Positions 35,077 to 43,628 are shown, counted from the stretch's first letter. The stretch: 64,000 nt of DNA from Streptomyces griseorubiginosus (GCF_001514195.1 NZ_KQ948736.1:873328-937327), one strand, 5' to 3'. Translations and numbers: made by a program. Notes: a model not told the origin generated them from the letters alone.

Positions 35077-35866
35077 CCTGTACTACGACACCACCGGCGA
35101 CGGCCCGACGCTGCTCATCATCCCCGGTGGCGCGGGCCACCCCATGGGGCTCGACGCGATGACCGACGTGCTCTCGCCGCACTTCACGGTCGTCGTCCTC
35201 GACCCCCTGGGCCTCGCCCACGGGCGGCTCGGTGAACCCGCCGCCGACCAGCGGGTCCAGGACTGGAGCGACCGTGCGCGGCGGGTGCTGGACGCGACGC
35301 TGCCGGAGGGTGAGTCGGCGTATGTCTTCGGTACCAGTGCGGGTGCGATCGTCGCGCTCGACCTCCTCGCCCGGCATCCGGAGCGACTGCGGCACGTCGT
35401 CGTCCATGAGCCGCCGTGCGTCGGGGTGTTGCCGGACGGGGCGCGGCAGCAGGCCCGGTTCGGGGAGATCTGTGACGTCTACCGCGCCAAGGGGCTCGCG
35501 GCGGCCGGCGCCCTGATGACCGCCGTACTGGAGGACCGGGAGGTGGCCGGGGAGCTTCCGGAGGGACAACCACTCTCGCGAGAAGAGGAGTTGCTGAATC
35601 CCATGGCGCTCTCCCTCGCGCATGTCCTGCGGCCCTTCACAGCCTACGCACCCGAGACCGGGCCTGCTCCGGTCCGCCTCACCGTCGGCGCCGGCATCGA
35701 CTCCCGTGGACAACTCCTCCACCGCACTGCCGAGTTCCTCGCGAAGGACCGGCAGGCCGACCTCGTCGAGTTCCCCGGAGGCCACCTCGGCATCCTCCAG
35801 CATCCGGCGGACTTCGCGGAACGCCTCACGCGGACGCTGCTCGGGGCGGGTGCCCGCTCCCGCTGA
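35069..35866 (+). CDS. Alpha/beta hydrolase
   Basis: A 265-aa serine hydrolase without signal peptide. The nucleophile elbow is GTSAGA (Ser near residue 91), the oxyanion region PGGAGHPMG near 20, and the catalytic His lies in FPGGHLGILQHP near 235. Substrate is unknown; TetR-hydrolase pairs often degrade or detoxify an ester or lactone sensed by the regulator. ATG 35069 is preceded by AGGAGGAG and overlaps the regulator's end by 8 nt. Confidence 0.85.
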   Translation: MTDLYYDTTGDGPTLLIIPGGAGHPMGLDAMTDVLSPHFTVVVLDPLGLAHGRLGEPAADQRVQDWSDRARRVLDATLPEGESAYVFGTSAGAIVALDLLARHPERLRHVVVHEPPCVGVLPDGARQQARFGEICDVYRAKGLAAAGALMTAVLEDREVAGELPEGQPLSREEELLNPMALSLAHVLRPFTAYAPETGPAPVRLTVGAGIDSRGQLLHRTAEFLAKDRQADLVEFPGGHLGILQHPADFAERLTRTLLGAGARSR

Positions 35867-35982
35867 CGGACGGCTCCCCGGCGACCTCGGTACGGGGCGC
35901 CCCACGACCTCAAGTCCGGCCCGGCCCAGCAGTTCCGTCAGTTCGCCGTTCCCACCCACCAACCCCACACTGCCCGAGCGAC

Positions 35983-37674
35983 TCAGTCGACGGGGATGAC
36001 GCCGACCCCGGAGCCGTCCAGTCGAACCCGCAGCTCGGGGCCCTCGCTCCACGCCACGGTCAACTCCCCCTCCTCCAGGGCCCGTACAGTCACCGACTCC
36101 CCCAACGGCACCGCGTCGGCCTCGCCGGTGAGGCGGGCCAGTGCGACGAACAGGGTGTCGCCGTCGCCCGTCGCGCCGGTCAGTTCGCCGTCCAAGGCAA
36201 CGGCGGGGAGGAGTTCGGTGCGGACCCCGTCCCCGGGGGCCCAGCCCGTGACGCGTACCGGGGTGCCGGGGGCGGCGCCGGTCACGAGGAAGGCGCGTAC
36301 CTCCGCGGATCCCCGCGCGAGCACCACGCTGGTGACCCGCGCGCCTCCGGCCGCCGTGTGCCGCGAGGCCGCCCAGTCCTCGCCGACCCCCAGCGGCTCG
36401 ATCTCCGTACGGCTCGGATCGCCGTCCAGGATCAGGCTGTTGTCGTACGACGGTACGGGCGTCGTCACCGTGGAGTACGCGAGGCGGGTGTAGTACGGGT
36501 CGTAACGGACGTCCTCGCTGCCGTGGTTGTGGAGGCGGACGACGCCGTCCGAAACGGTCGACTGGAGAAGCCAGTTGGGGGCGGCGAGCGACGTGAGCGT
36601 GTCGGCGCGCTCCGACAGGGCCGGTTCCTCCACCGCGGTCCACACCTCGTGGTCGGCCGGGAGGAGCAGGCCGAGGAAGCCCTTGCTGGCCCAGTAAGGG
36701 GACGCCGGGCCCGAATAGCCCTGGAGGACCGCCGGGTCGGGGCCGTGCCAGCCGAGGGTGAGGAGGCCGTGGGAGTCCACCGCGCCCCGGTCCAGGAAGT
36801 ACTTGAGGGCGCCGGAGGCCAGCCGCCGGGTCTCGCCCGGGGGCAGCGGCGTGTGGTCCGTCAGGGCGCCCAGCCACAGCGGGGCCGTGGTCGCGAAGCG
36901 GTACGTCAGGGAGCGGCCCTGATGCATCGGGGCGCCGTCGGCGCCGAACAGCCGGGCGTAGTCCTGGAGATGGCGGGACAGACGGCCGCCGTAGAGGTCC
37001 AGCAGGCGTTCGTCCCGCGCGAGCCAGGCGTGCAGCACCGGGTAGAGGTGCATGGCCCAGCCGTTGTAGTAGTCGAACTTGCGGCCGTCGCCGTCGGTGT
37101 ACCAGCCGTCGCCCACGTACCACTGCTCGATCCGCGTCAGGCCCCGGTCGACGGCCTTGCGGCACGCCTCGGGCTCGTAGCCGACCGACTCCAGGAAACC
37201 GGCGACGGTGACGGGGAACAGCTCCCAGTTGCAGGGCCAGGCCTCGGCGGTCAGTGCGTCTCCGAGCCAGGCCGCGGCCCGCTGCCGTACGCCGTCGTCG
37301 AGGCGGTCCCAGAGGGACTCCCGGGTCAGTCGCAGCGCGAACGCGATCGACGCCGCCTCCACCAGCGGCTGGCGGCGGTCCTCGACGCGGGGCCAGACGC
37401 CCGAGACCCCGGCCGCGAGACCCTCGGCGTACTGCTGGAGGGTGGTGCCGTCCGGGCGGAGGGCCGCCAGCAGGAACGTACGGGCGTAGCCCTCCAGGCC
37501 GTCGGAGAGGCGGCCCGTCCAGCTCTGGCGGTCGCCCGGGAAGTGGTAGAGGGCGCGGTCCTCGGTGGCGTACGGCTCCACGGCCGCGAGCAGCGAGTCG
37601 GCCGCGGCCTCCCAGTGGGCGCGCGTGTAGCCGGTGTACGGGCTGAGGGTGCGGTCCTCGGGAGGCAGCTGCAT
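35983..37674 (-). CDS. DUF2264 protein, probable plant-polysaccharide glycosidase (GH154-like)
   Basis: A 563-aa cytosolic protein. Residues ~15-380 form a DUF2264 (alpha/alpha)6-barrel-like domain (HFPGDRQSWTGRLSDGLEGYARTF, GDGRKFDYYNGWAMHLYPVLHAW, HQGRSLTYRFA); the rest is a beta-rich heparinase-like C-terminus. Some DUF2264 proteins belong to glycoside hydrolase family GH154, with beta-glucuronidase activity on plant glycans; I recall this without being able to check. Next to rhamnogalacturonan and arabinogalactan enzymes, a role on a uronic acid-containing oligosaccharide is plausible. ATG 37674; its ribosome-binding sequence AAGGAAG is the last unit of a repeat array. Confidence 0.72.
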   Translation of the reverse strand: MQLPPEDRTLSPYTGYTRAHWEAAADSLLAAVEPYATEDRALYHFPGDRQSWTGRLSDGLEGYARTFLLAALRPDGTTLQQYAEGLAAGVSGVWPRVEDRRQPLVEAASIAFALRLTRESLWDRLDDGVRQRAAAWLGDALTAEAWPCNWELFPVTVAGFLESVGYEPEACRKAVDRGLTRIEQWYVGDGWYTDGDGRKFDYYNGWAMHLYPVLHAWLARDERLLDLYGGRLSRHLQDYARLFGADGAPMHQGRSLTYRFATTAPLWLGALTDHTPLPPGETRRLASGALKYFLDRGAVDSHGLLTLGWHGPDPAVLQGYSGPASPYWASKGFLGLLLPADHEVWTAVEEPALSERADTLTSLAAPNWLLQSTVSDGVVRLHNHGSEDVRYDPYYTRLAYSTVTTPVPSYDNSLILDGDPSRTEIEPLGVGEDWAASRHTAAGGARVTSVVLARGSAEVRAFLVTGAAPGTPVRVTGWAPGDGVRTELLPAVALDGELTGATGDGDTLFVALARLTGEADAVPLGESVTVRALEEGELTVAWSEGPELRVRLDGSGVGVIPVD

Positions 37675-37683
37675 CGATTCTTC

Positions 37684-37886
37684 CTTCTCGGCGGCCCGGG
37701 GGCTCTTCGTTCGGCCCGGGCGGCTCTTTCTTCTCAGCGGCCCGGGGGCTCTTCGTTCGGCCGGGGTGGCTCTTTCTTCTCAGCGGCCCTAAGGGCTCTT
37801 CCTGCTCGACGGTCCAGGGGCTCCTGCTTCTCGACGCCCCGGTGGGCTCCTGCTTCTCGACGCCCCGGTGGGCTCTTCCGCTCGAC
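37684..37886 (-). repeat. Degenerate minisatellite upstream of the DUF2264 gene, including its ribosome-binding site
   Basis: About nine imperfect units of 18-28 nt. On the minus strand a unit reads GAGCCCCCGGGCCGCCGAGAAG or close variants. Two adjacent copies (GAGCCCACCGGGGCGTCGAGAAGCAG, given here as GAGCCCACCGGGG + CGTCGAGAAGCAG) are identical. The GAGAAGGAAG of the last unit serves as Shine-Dalgarno for DUF2264. Most of the 370-nt gap consists of this array. Confidence 0.75.
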
Positions 37887-37954
37887 GGCCCGGAGGGCTG
37901 GGCCGCGCGGTCGGAGAGCGGCTCAAGCGGCCGAGCCACGCGGCGAGTCGGTCG

Positions 37955-38005
37955 CTCGCGAGCAAAGACCTCTCGCATGCGAAGACCTCTCGCGGGCAAA
38001 GACCT
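37955..38005. repeat. 17-nt tandem repeat, three copies
   Basis: CTCGCGAGCAAAGACCT, CTCGCATGCGAAGACCT and CTCGCGGGCAAAGACCT follow each other without gap at 37955, 37972 and 37989, just before the terminator at 38004. Confidence 0.8.
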
Positions 38006-38037
38006 GGGGCGCCCCGGTTCCGGTCGGGACGCCCCAG
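38004..38037 (-). terminator. Terminator of the rhamnogalacturonan acetylesterase gene
   Basis: CTGGGGCG and CGCCCCAG form an 8-bp stem around an 18-nt loop that can itself fold; it ends 4 nt past the stop. Confidence 0.6.
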
Positions 38038-38041
38038 GCGT

Positions 38042-39190
38042 CTATCCCACCCGCACGGCCCCCTCGGGCACCAGCCCCTGTGCGAGCAGTTCGTCGCGGA
38101 CCAGGCCCGCGTACACGGTGGCGCCGTGCACGGAGGTGTGGGTGTTGTCCCTCTTCTCGTTGTACAGGTAGATCGCCTTGGAGCCCTCCACTCCCAAGGA
38201 CTCCACCAGCGTCTTCGTCCTCGCCGTCAGGTCGATCAGCGGGACGCCCTCGGCCGCGGCCACCGAGCGGATCACCGCGGGATGGTCCACCCCGAGGCCG
38301 TTGACCAGCAGGGCCGTCCCGTTGTTCAGTGTGCCGTCCGAGTTGAACCAGCGTCGCACGACGGGCGTCACGAGGACAGGGTTCCCGCCTTTCTCCCTCA
38401 CACCCGCGACCAATGTCTCCAGGTTCGCCCGGTACGTCGTCCCGTCCGTGGTCTTGTCGTTGTGAGCCAGCTGGATCAGGACGAGGTCGCCGCGGCGGAT
38501 CAGCGGCTGGACCGTGGCCCACAGGCGCGGCTCGGCGAGGTACGTCACCGTGCTCTCGCCGGAGTCGGCGTAGTTGGCCACGGAGACGCCCTTGCGCAGG
38601 TACTGGGGCAGCTGCTGGCCCCAGCCGGAATACGGGTCGCCGGGCTGGTCGCAGACCGTGGAGTCGCCGACCAGGAAGATCTGGCGGGCGTGCCGGGCGG
38701 GGGTGACGCGGATGTCGGCGAGGGCGGGGGCGGTGCCACCGAGTGTCAGGTCGAGGCCGGGGGTGCCGTCGGGGCCGGTCGGCTCGCCCTCCGGGGTGCG
38801 GACGTTCACGGTGAAGCTGCGGGCGGTCCGTTCGCCGGCGGCGACGGCGGTCTCCGGCAGCAGGGAACGCCGGGTCTCGCCGCTGACGCTCGTGCTCGAC
38901 TCGGCGTCGCCGCCGAGGAGGACCTTCACGTCGTACGTGCCGGGCGGGACGTCGAAGTGGCAGGCGTTCCCCGCGCAGTTGTCGATCCCGAGGGCTCGGC
39001 CCGGATGGGCCTGGGCCGGATGGCCCGGATGGGCCTGGGCCGGATGGCCCGGATGGGCCTGGGCCTGATGGGCCTGGGCCTGATGGGCCTGGGACGGATG
39101 GGCCTGGGCTGGATGGGCCTGGGCCGGTACGGCGGTCAGGCCCGCGCTCAGCGTGAGCGCTGCCAGCACGGCGAGATTGAAACGTCTCAT
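38042..39190 (-). CDS. Secreted rhamnogalacturonan acetylesterase (SGNH/GDSL family)
   Basis: A 382-aa exported esterase that removes acetyl groups from rhamnogalacturonan I, opening it to lyases. The signal peptide is RRFNLAVLAALTLSAGLTAVPAQA (cleaved at AQA near 25). An odd His/Ala/Gln/Pro-rich repeat (HPAQAHPSQAHQAQAH and variants) covers ~26-65. A galactose-binding-like domain (~70-145) follows, then the SGNH domain: block I FLVGDSTVCDQ, block III HND (LIQLAHNDKTT), and the catalytic His in THTSVHGA. It is divergent from the PL4 lyase gene. ATG 39190 follows GGGGAG. Confidence 0.87.
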   Translation of the reverse strand: MRRFNLAVLAALTLSAGLTAVPAQAHPAQAHPSQAHQAQAHQAQAHPGHPAQAHPGHPAQAHPGRALGIDNCAGNACHFDVPPGTYDVKVLLGGDAESSTSVSGETRRSLLPETAVAAGERTARSFTVNVRTPEGEPTGPDGTPGLDLTLGGTAPALADIRVTPARHARQIFLVGDSTVCDQPGDPYSGWGQQLPQYLRKGVSVANYADSGESTVTYLAEPRLWATVQPLIRRGDLVLIQLAHNDKTTDGTTYRANLETLVAGVREKGGNPVLVTPVVRRWFNSDGTLNNGTALLVNGLGVDHPAVIRSVAAAEGVPLIDLTARTKTLVESLGVEGSKAIYLYNEKRDNTHTSVHGATVYAGLVRDELLAQGLVPEGAVRVG

Positions 39191-39244
39191 TCGAGGCTCC
39201 CCAGATGGGTGACATGGCCTGGCGGCTGGACCGTACCCGCTCCC

Positions 39245-39256
39245 GGAAGCGCTTTC
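39245..39256. promoter_or_regulatory. LacI-like operator in the esterase/lyase divergent promoter
   Basis: GGAAGCGCTTTC differs by one base from the perfect GAAAGCGCTTTC, a classic LacI-family operator form, and lies 55 nt upstream of the esterase start. Confidence 0.45.
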
Positions 39257-39297
39257 TAGCCCTTGACCCGATTTCACAAGATTGCCAACCTCCGGCG

Positions 39298-39315
39298 CGC
39301 GAAAGCCCTTTCGCG
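39298..39315. promoter_or_regulatory. Perfect palindrome in the PL4 lyase promoter
   Basis: CGCGAAAGCCCTTTCGCG has perfect 8-bp arms around CC, between the two divergent genes and ~70 nt before the lyase ATG. It shares the GAAAG/CTTTC arms of the nearby site at 39245. Confidence 0.5.
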
Positions 39316-39383
39316 AAATCGATTCAACTGTCACCCTGCGAGACACCCGCACCTCCCCCGCACGTCTCGAAGGAGGCACCCCC

Positions 39384-41066
39384 ATGTCCGAACCCACCGT
39401 GAACAGAGCGGTCGGACGCCGTACCTTCGTCCTCGGCACCGCGGCCGCCGCCGGCACCGCCGCCCTCGCCGGGCCGCTCGCCCAGGCCGCGTCCGCAGCG
39501 AGTTTCGGCTACCGCGACGACGGCTCGAACTACGTCGTCGACACCGGCGCGAGCCTCGTCTTCAAGGTCAGCAAGACCAACGGCGACCTGACCTCGCTGG
39601 TCTACAAGGGCACCGAGTACCAGGGCTACGGCGGCAAGAACTCGCACATCGAGTCGGGACTCGGCACGTCGACGGTCACCGTCAAGCAGTCCGGGTCGAC
39701 GATCCTGATCTCGGTCGCGTACGGCACGCTGCGGCACTACTACGCGGCCCGCAGCGGCGAGAACAACGTCTACCTGTGGACCAACCGGGCCGACACCTCG
39801 GTCGCCTCGACCCGCTTCATCCTGCGCGTGAAGGCCGGCCTGTTCCTCAACGACCAGCCCGATTCCTACACTTACGCGCCCACCACCATCGAGGCCTCGG
39901 ACGTGTTCGCCAAGTCCGACGGCCAGACCCGCTCCAAGCACTACTCGAAGCTGCGGGTCGTCGACTACGACTACATCGGCTGGAGCGCGGGCGGCGTCGG
40001 CCTGTGGATCGTGCGCTCCAACCACGAGAAGGCGTCCGGCGGCCCCTTCTACCGCTCGCTGCTGCGCCACCAGAGCGCGGACGGCGGTGGCCTGTACGAG
40101 ATCCTGCACTACGCCCAGAACCAGACCGAGGACGAGCGCTTCGGCCTCCAGGGCCCGTACGTCATCGCCCTCACGGACGGCGGCGCGCCCTCCTCGTCCC
40201 TCTTCCCCGGCGCCCTCACCACCCCGTGGGCGGACTCGCTCGGCATCTCCGGATACGTCGCCTCGGGCGGCCGGGGCCGGGTCGCCGGCGTCGGCATCAC
40301 GGGCCGGAACACCGCGTACCCGTACACCGTCGGGCTCGCCAACGCGGCGGCCCAGTACTGGGGTTCGGCCCGCTCGTCGGACGGATACTTCTCCATCGCC
40401 GGCGTCCTCCCGGGGACGTACACGCTGACCGTCTTCAAGAGCGAACTCGCCGTCCACACCACGTCGGTGACGGTGACCGCCGGTGGTACGACCACCCTCA
40501 ACTCGATCGCGATCCCCTCCTCGAACGACCCGAGCAACGCGAGCGCGATCTGGCGGATCAACGACTGGACGGGCACTCCGAGCGGCTTCAAGAACGCCGA
40601 CCTGATGACGTACGCCCATCCCTCCGACGTCCGCGCCGCCGCGTGGACCGGCAATGTGGTGATCGGCAGCGGCAGCGAGACCTCCGCCTTCCCCTGCTAC
40701 CTCTGGAAGGACGTCAACAGCGGTCTGCTGGTGTACTTCAAGCTGACCGCCGCGCAGGCCGCCGCCGCGCACACCCTGCGGATCGGGGTGACGACGGCCT
40801 ACGCCAACGGGCGGCCGCAGGTCGTCGTCAACGACACCTGGACGTCGGCGATCCCCTCCCCGCCCACCCAGCCGAGCACCCGGTCACTGACCAACGGGTC
40901 CTACCGGGGCAACAACCACACGTTCACCTACAGCGTGCCGACCAGTGCCTGGCGCACGGACACCGGCCAGTACAACACACTGAAGATCAACATCGTGAGC
41001 GGTTCGGGGACGACCGCGTATCTGAGCGCGGGCACGTCGATCGACGCCCTGGATCTACTGACCTGA
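39384..41066 (+). CDS. Secreted rhamnogalacturonan lyase, PL4 family
   Basis: A 560-aa exported lyase cutting the rhamnogalacturonan I backbone by beta-elimination. The N-terminus GRRTFVLGTAAAAGTAALAG is a twin-arginine signal. The catalytic beta-sandwich (~40-290; VYKGTEYQGYGGKNSHIES, LRHYYAARSGENNVYLWT) is followed by the FnIII-like middle domain (RVAGVGITGRN ... GTYTLTVFKSELAVH) and a C-terminal jelly roll (IWRINDWTGTP ... TSIDALDLLT), the standard PL4 three-domain order and length. The start is ATG 39384 after AAGGAGG. It lies divergent from the acetylesterase, and its stop nearly meets the convergent GH43 gene. Confidence 0.88.
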   Translation: MSEPTVNRAVGRRTFVLGTAAAAGTAALAGPLAQAASAASFGYRDDGSNYVVDTGASLVFKVSKTNGDLTSLVYKGTEYQGYGGKNSHIESGLGTSTVTVKQSGSTILISVAYGTLRHYYAARSGENNVYLWTNRADTSVASTRFILRVKAGLFLNDQPDSYTYAPTTIEASDVFAKSDGQTRSKHYSKLRVVDYDYIGWSAGGVGLWIVRSNHEKASGGPFYRSLLRHQSADGGGLYEILHYAQNQTEDERFGLQGPYVIALTDGGAPSSSLFPGALTTPWADSLGISGYVASGGRGRVAGVGITGRNTAYPYTVGLANAAAQYWGSARSSDGYFSIAGVLPGTYTLTVFKSELAVHTTSVTVTAGGTTTLNSIAIPSSNDPSNASAIWRINDWTGTPSGFKNADLMTYAHPSDVRAAAWTGNVVIGSGSETSAFPCYLWKDVNSGLLVYFKLTAAQAAAAHTLRIGVTTAYANGRPQVVVNDTWTSAIPSPPTQPSTRSLTNGSYRGNNHTFTYSVPTSAWRTDTGQYNTLKINIVSGSGTTAYLSAGTSIDALDLLT

Positions 41067-41068
41067 CG

Positions 41069-42481
41069 TCAGGTGCCGCGCGTCCACTGCTGGTTGGTCC
41101 CTCCGTTGCACGTGTACGTGATGATCGCGGCGGAGTTGGCGGTGGACGCGCCGTTCACGTCCAGGCACTCGCCGGTGGCGCGGGCCTTGATGTTCACGTA
41201 GGAGCCCGAGGTGACCACCGACCACTGCTGGGTCGTGGCACTCGACGAGCAGTTCTCCTGGGTCACATTGGTGGCGTTCTCCTGGAGGCACAGCGAGCTG
41301 CCGCGGCCGACCAGCTGGTAGTAGCCGGTGCCGAGGTTCTTGAACCACCACTTCTGGTTGCCGCCGCCGTTGCAGGTGTACTGGCTGATCGCGACGCCCT
41401 GCCACAGCGACTGGTCGGCCACGTCCGCGCACTTGCCGCTGTGCCGGGCGACGAGCGTGTTGTACGTGGCGCTGGTCCCGCCGATCGTCCCGGCGGCCGT
41501 GTCGACCGTGACCTCGGGATACCAGGACATGGACATCGTGGTGGAGGTCGGGAAGGTGAGCGGCAGCCACACGTACCGGGAGTCGTTGACGGTGCCGCCG
41601 AAGGAGTTGCCCCAGCGGTCGCCCATGTAGAGGTAGGAGGTGCCCGAAGTGCCCTGCACCGGAAGGACGTACGCGGTCTGGGAGTTGTAGGTCGTGGAGT
41701 CGCCGACGTTCGCCATCGAGGTCCACGGCCCGGAGAGGGAGGTCGCGGTGGCGTACTGCTGCTGGTTGGCGCTCCAGCCGGTCGCGCCGGAGGTCAGCAT
41801 GAAGTAGACGTTGCCCCGTTTGAAGAGGGCCGGGGCCTCGCGGTGGCCGCCCGGCCAGGGGTTGGCGACGAGACTCGCGATGCCGGTGTAGTCGGCCGTG
41901 AGCCGGTAGATGTGCAGGTCGTAGTTCTCGTTGGCGGCGGAGACCATGTAGGCGGTGCCGTCGGTGTCGACGAACGTCGTGATGTCGCGGGACATGTACT
42001 GGCCGAGCGGGCGGAAGCTGCCCTGGTAGGTGTAGGTGCCGTCGACGGTGTCGGAGACGGCGACGGCCGCGCGGGCCTCGCTGTAGTCGGTGCCGTTCTC
42101 CTTGTGCATCCACATCACGAACTTGCCGGTGGTCGCGTTGTAGACGACCTTGGGCCGCTCGATGTAGGCGGTGCCCAGCTCGGCCGCGGACGACTGGGTG
42201 AGGACGTGGTTCCTGAACTCCCAGTTCTTCAGGTCGGTGGAGCGGTAGGCGTCCACGTACCGGAAGGTGTTGTCCGCGTTGCGGTCCTCACCGAACCAGT
42301 AGTAGTACGAGCCGACCTTGATGACCCCGCCGCCGTGCGCGTGCAGGGCGTTGCCCGAAGTGTCCGTGAACTGCACGCCGTTGGGGATCGTCAGCGGGGC
42401 GGCCTGGGCCGGTCCTGCCATCGCCAGGGCGCCGGCCAAAGCCAGACAGAGGGTGAGCAGTACCGCGTGAACACGTCTCAT
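41069..42481 (-). CDS. Secreted GH43 exo-beta-1,3-galactanase-like enzyme with CBM13
   Basis: A 470-aa exported glycosidase. The signal peptide is RRVHAVLLTLCLALAGALAMAGPAQA (cleaved near 29). The five-bladed GH43 propeller (~30-330) starts HAHGGGVIKVGSYYYWFGEDR and holds YIERPKVVYN and REAPALFKRGNVYFMLTS. A ricin-type CBM13 forms the last ~125 residues (QYTCNGGGNQKWW, CLDVNGAS, TYTCNGGTNQQW). Layout and sequence resemble Streptomyces exo-beta-1,3-galactanases of GH43 that strip the arabinogalactan backbone; exact linkage is inferred. The start ATG at 42481 overlaps the upstream GH43 stop by 4 nt (ATGA). Confidence 0.8.
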   Translation of the reverse strand: MRRVHAVLLTLCLALAGALAMAGPAQAAPLTIPNGVQFTDTSGNALHAHGGGVIKVGSYYYWFGEDRNADNTFRYVDAYRSTDLKNWEFRNHVLTQSSAAELGTAYIERPKVVYNATTGKFVMWMHKENGTDYSEARAAVAVSDTVDGTYTYQGSFRPLGQYMSRDITTFVDTDGTAYMVSAANENYDLHIYRLTADYTGIASLVANPWPGGHREAPALFKRGNVYFMLTSGATGWSANQQQYATATSLSGPWTSMANVGDSTTYNSQTAYVLPVQGTSGTSYLYMGDRWGNSFGGTVNDSRYVWLPLTFPTSTTMSMSWYPEVTVDTAAGTIGGTSATYNTLVARHSGKCADVADQSLWQGVAISQYTCNGGGNQKWWFKNLGTGYYQLVGRGSSLCLQENATNVTQENCSSSATTQQWSVVTSGSYVNIKARATGECLDVNGASTANSAAIITYTCNGGTNQQWTRGT

Positions 42482-43554
42482 GACGCGACCTCCGTGTCCG
42501 TGGCGGTGTCCGCCACCGGTATGCCGAAGTCCGGGGTGCCGTCCGCGTGCCAGCCGAGCTTCTGGACGCGGGTGTGGCGGTTGGGGTCGTTCAGCGGGTC
42601 GCCGACGATCTCCTTGTACTGGCGGGCGTGGTAGACGAGCACGTCGCTGCGGCCGTCCTCGGCGACGGTGAAGCAGTTGTGGCCGGGGCCGTACTGCTTG
42701 GTGGTGTCGTTGCTGGTGAACACGGGGGTGGGTGACTTGGACCAGCTCGCCGGGTTCATGAGGTCGGCGTTCGCGTCGGCGGTGAGCAGGCCCATGCAGT
42801 AGTGCCAGTCGGTGGCGCTGGCCGAGTAGGACATGAAGAGGCGGCCGTGGCGGGCGATGACCGAGGGACCCTCGTTGACCTTGTAGCCGACGCACTCCCA
42901 GTCGTACTCCGGTGTGGAGAGCCGTATCTGAGGACCCGTCAGCGTCCAGGGGTTCGCCATCCGCGACAGGAAGAGGGCGGTGTTGTTGTCCATGCCGGGC
43001 TCGTGCTGGGCCCAGGCGAGGTAGCGGGTGCCGCGGTGGGTGAAGGTGGTGGCATCCAGGGAGAACGTCTCCCAGGCGGTCCTGACCTGCCCCTTCTCCT
43101 CCCAAGTCCCCTTGAAGGGATTCGGGTTGGCGTTCTCCAGCACCCAGATGCGGATGTCCCAGATGCTCTCGGCGGGCGCGGAGGCGAAGTAGACGTACCA
43201 CTTGCCGCCGATGCGGTGGAGCTCCGGCGCCCAGATGTGGGCGCCCATGACACCGGTCGGGTGCTTGGTCCAGATGACGGCCTCGGCGGCGGTCGCGAGG
43301 CCGTTCAGGGTGCGGGAGCGGCGCAGGACGATGCGGTCGTACTCGGGGACGGTGGCCGTGAAGTAGTAGAAGCCGTCGGAGTGACGGTGGATGAACGGGT
43401 CCGCGCGGTTGCGGACGAGGGGGTTCACGAAGGGCGCGGCCTTCTTCTGCTGCGGGACGGCCGAGGCGACGGTGGGGGTCGCCGCGAGGGCGCCCGCGGC
43501 CAGGGCGCCCTTCAGCAGCAGTCGTCGGTCGGGGACATCGTGGGCGCGGCTCAT
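42478..43554 (-). CDS. Secreted GH43 alpha-L-arabinofuranosidase
   Basis: A 358-aa exported glycosidase. The N-terminus DRRLLLKGALAAGALAATPTVASA is a twin-arginine-type signal. The GH43 propeller starts RADPFIHRHSDGFYYFTATV (catalytic Asp in ADPF), with VMGAHIWAPELHRIGGKWYVYF and the acid Glu in YKVNEGPSVI. It matches the exo-alpha-1,5-L-arabinofuranosidase group (GH43_26) of Streptomyces. It heads a two-gene operon with the GH43 galactanase, together trimming arabinan and galactan side chains. ATG 43554. Confidence 0.83.
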   Translation of the reverse strand: MSRAHDVPDRRLLLKGALAAGALAATPTVASAVPQQKKAAPFVNPLVRNRADPFIHRHSDGFYYFTATVPEYDRIVLRRSRTLNGLATAAEAVIWTKHPTGVMGAHIWAPELHRIGGKWYVYFASAPAESIWDIRIWVLENANPNPFKGTWEEKGQVRTAWETFSLDATTFTHRGTRYLAWAQHEPGMDNNTALFLSRMANPWTLTGPQIRLSTPEYDWECVGYKVNEGPSVIARHGRLFMSYSASATDWHYCMGLLTADANADLMNPASWSKSPTPVFTSNDTTKQYGPGHNCFTVAEDGRSDVLVYHARQYKEIVGDPLNDPNRHTRVQKLGWHADGTPDFGIPVADTATDTEVAS

Positions 43555-43588
43555 GCGCACTGCCTCTCGGGGAGGGGGACCTGAGAGC

Positions 43589-43628
43589 GATGTTCGATAT
43601 TGAGAACATCTGTTGTGAATGCGAACAG
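43589..43628. promoter_or_regulatory. Palindromic operators upstream of the GH43 operon
   Basis: GATGTTC-N8-GAACATC at 43589-43610 is perfect over 7-bp arms. An adjacent weaker site of similar form (CTGTT-N9-AACAG) covers 43610-43628. The position, 35 nt upstream of the GH43 start, fits an IclR-, GntR- or LacI-type sugar-responsive regulator not present nearby. Confidence 0.55.

Noticed and set aside
34907..37999. A reading frame of more than 1000 codons on the minus strand
   Set aside because: It runs antisense to the TetR/hydrolase genes and in another frame of the DUF2264 gene; its Arg/Pro/Gly-rich product is typical of out-of-frame high-GC DNA.
37684..38005. Possible CRISPR array
   Set aside because: Units are contiguous or irregular, with no unique spacers of constant length and no cas genes in the window.
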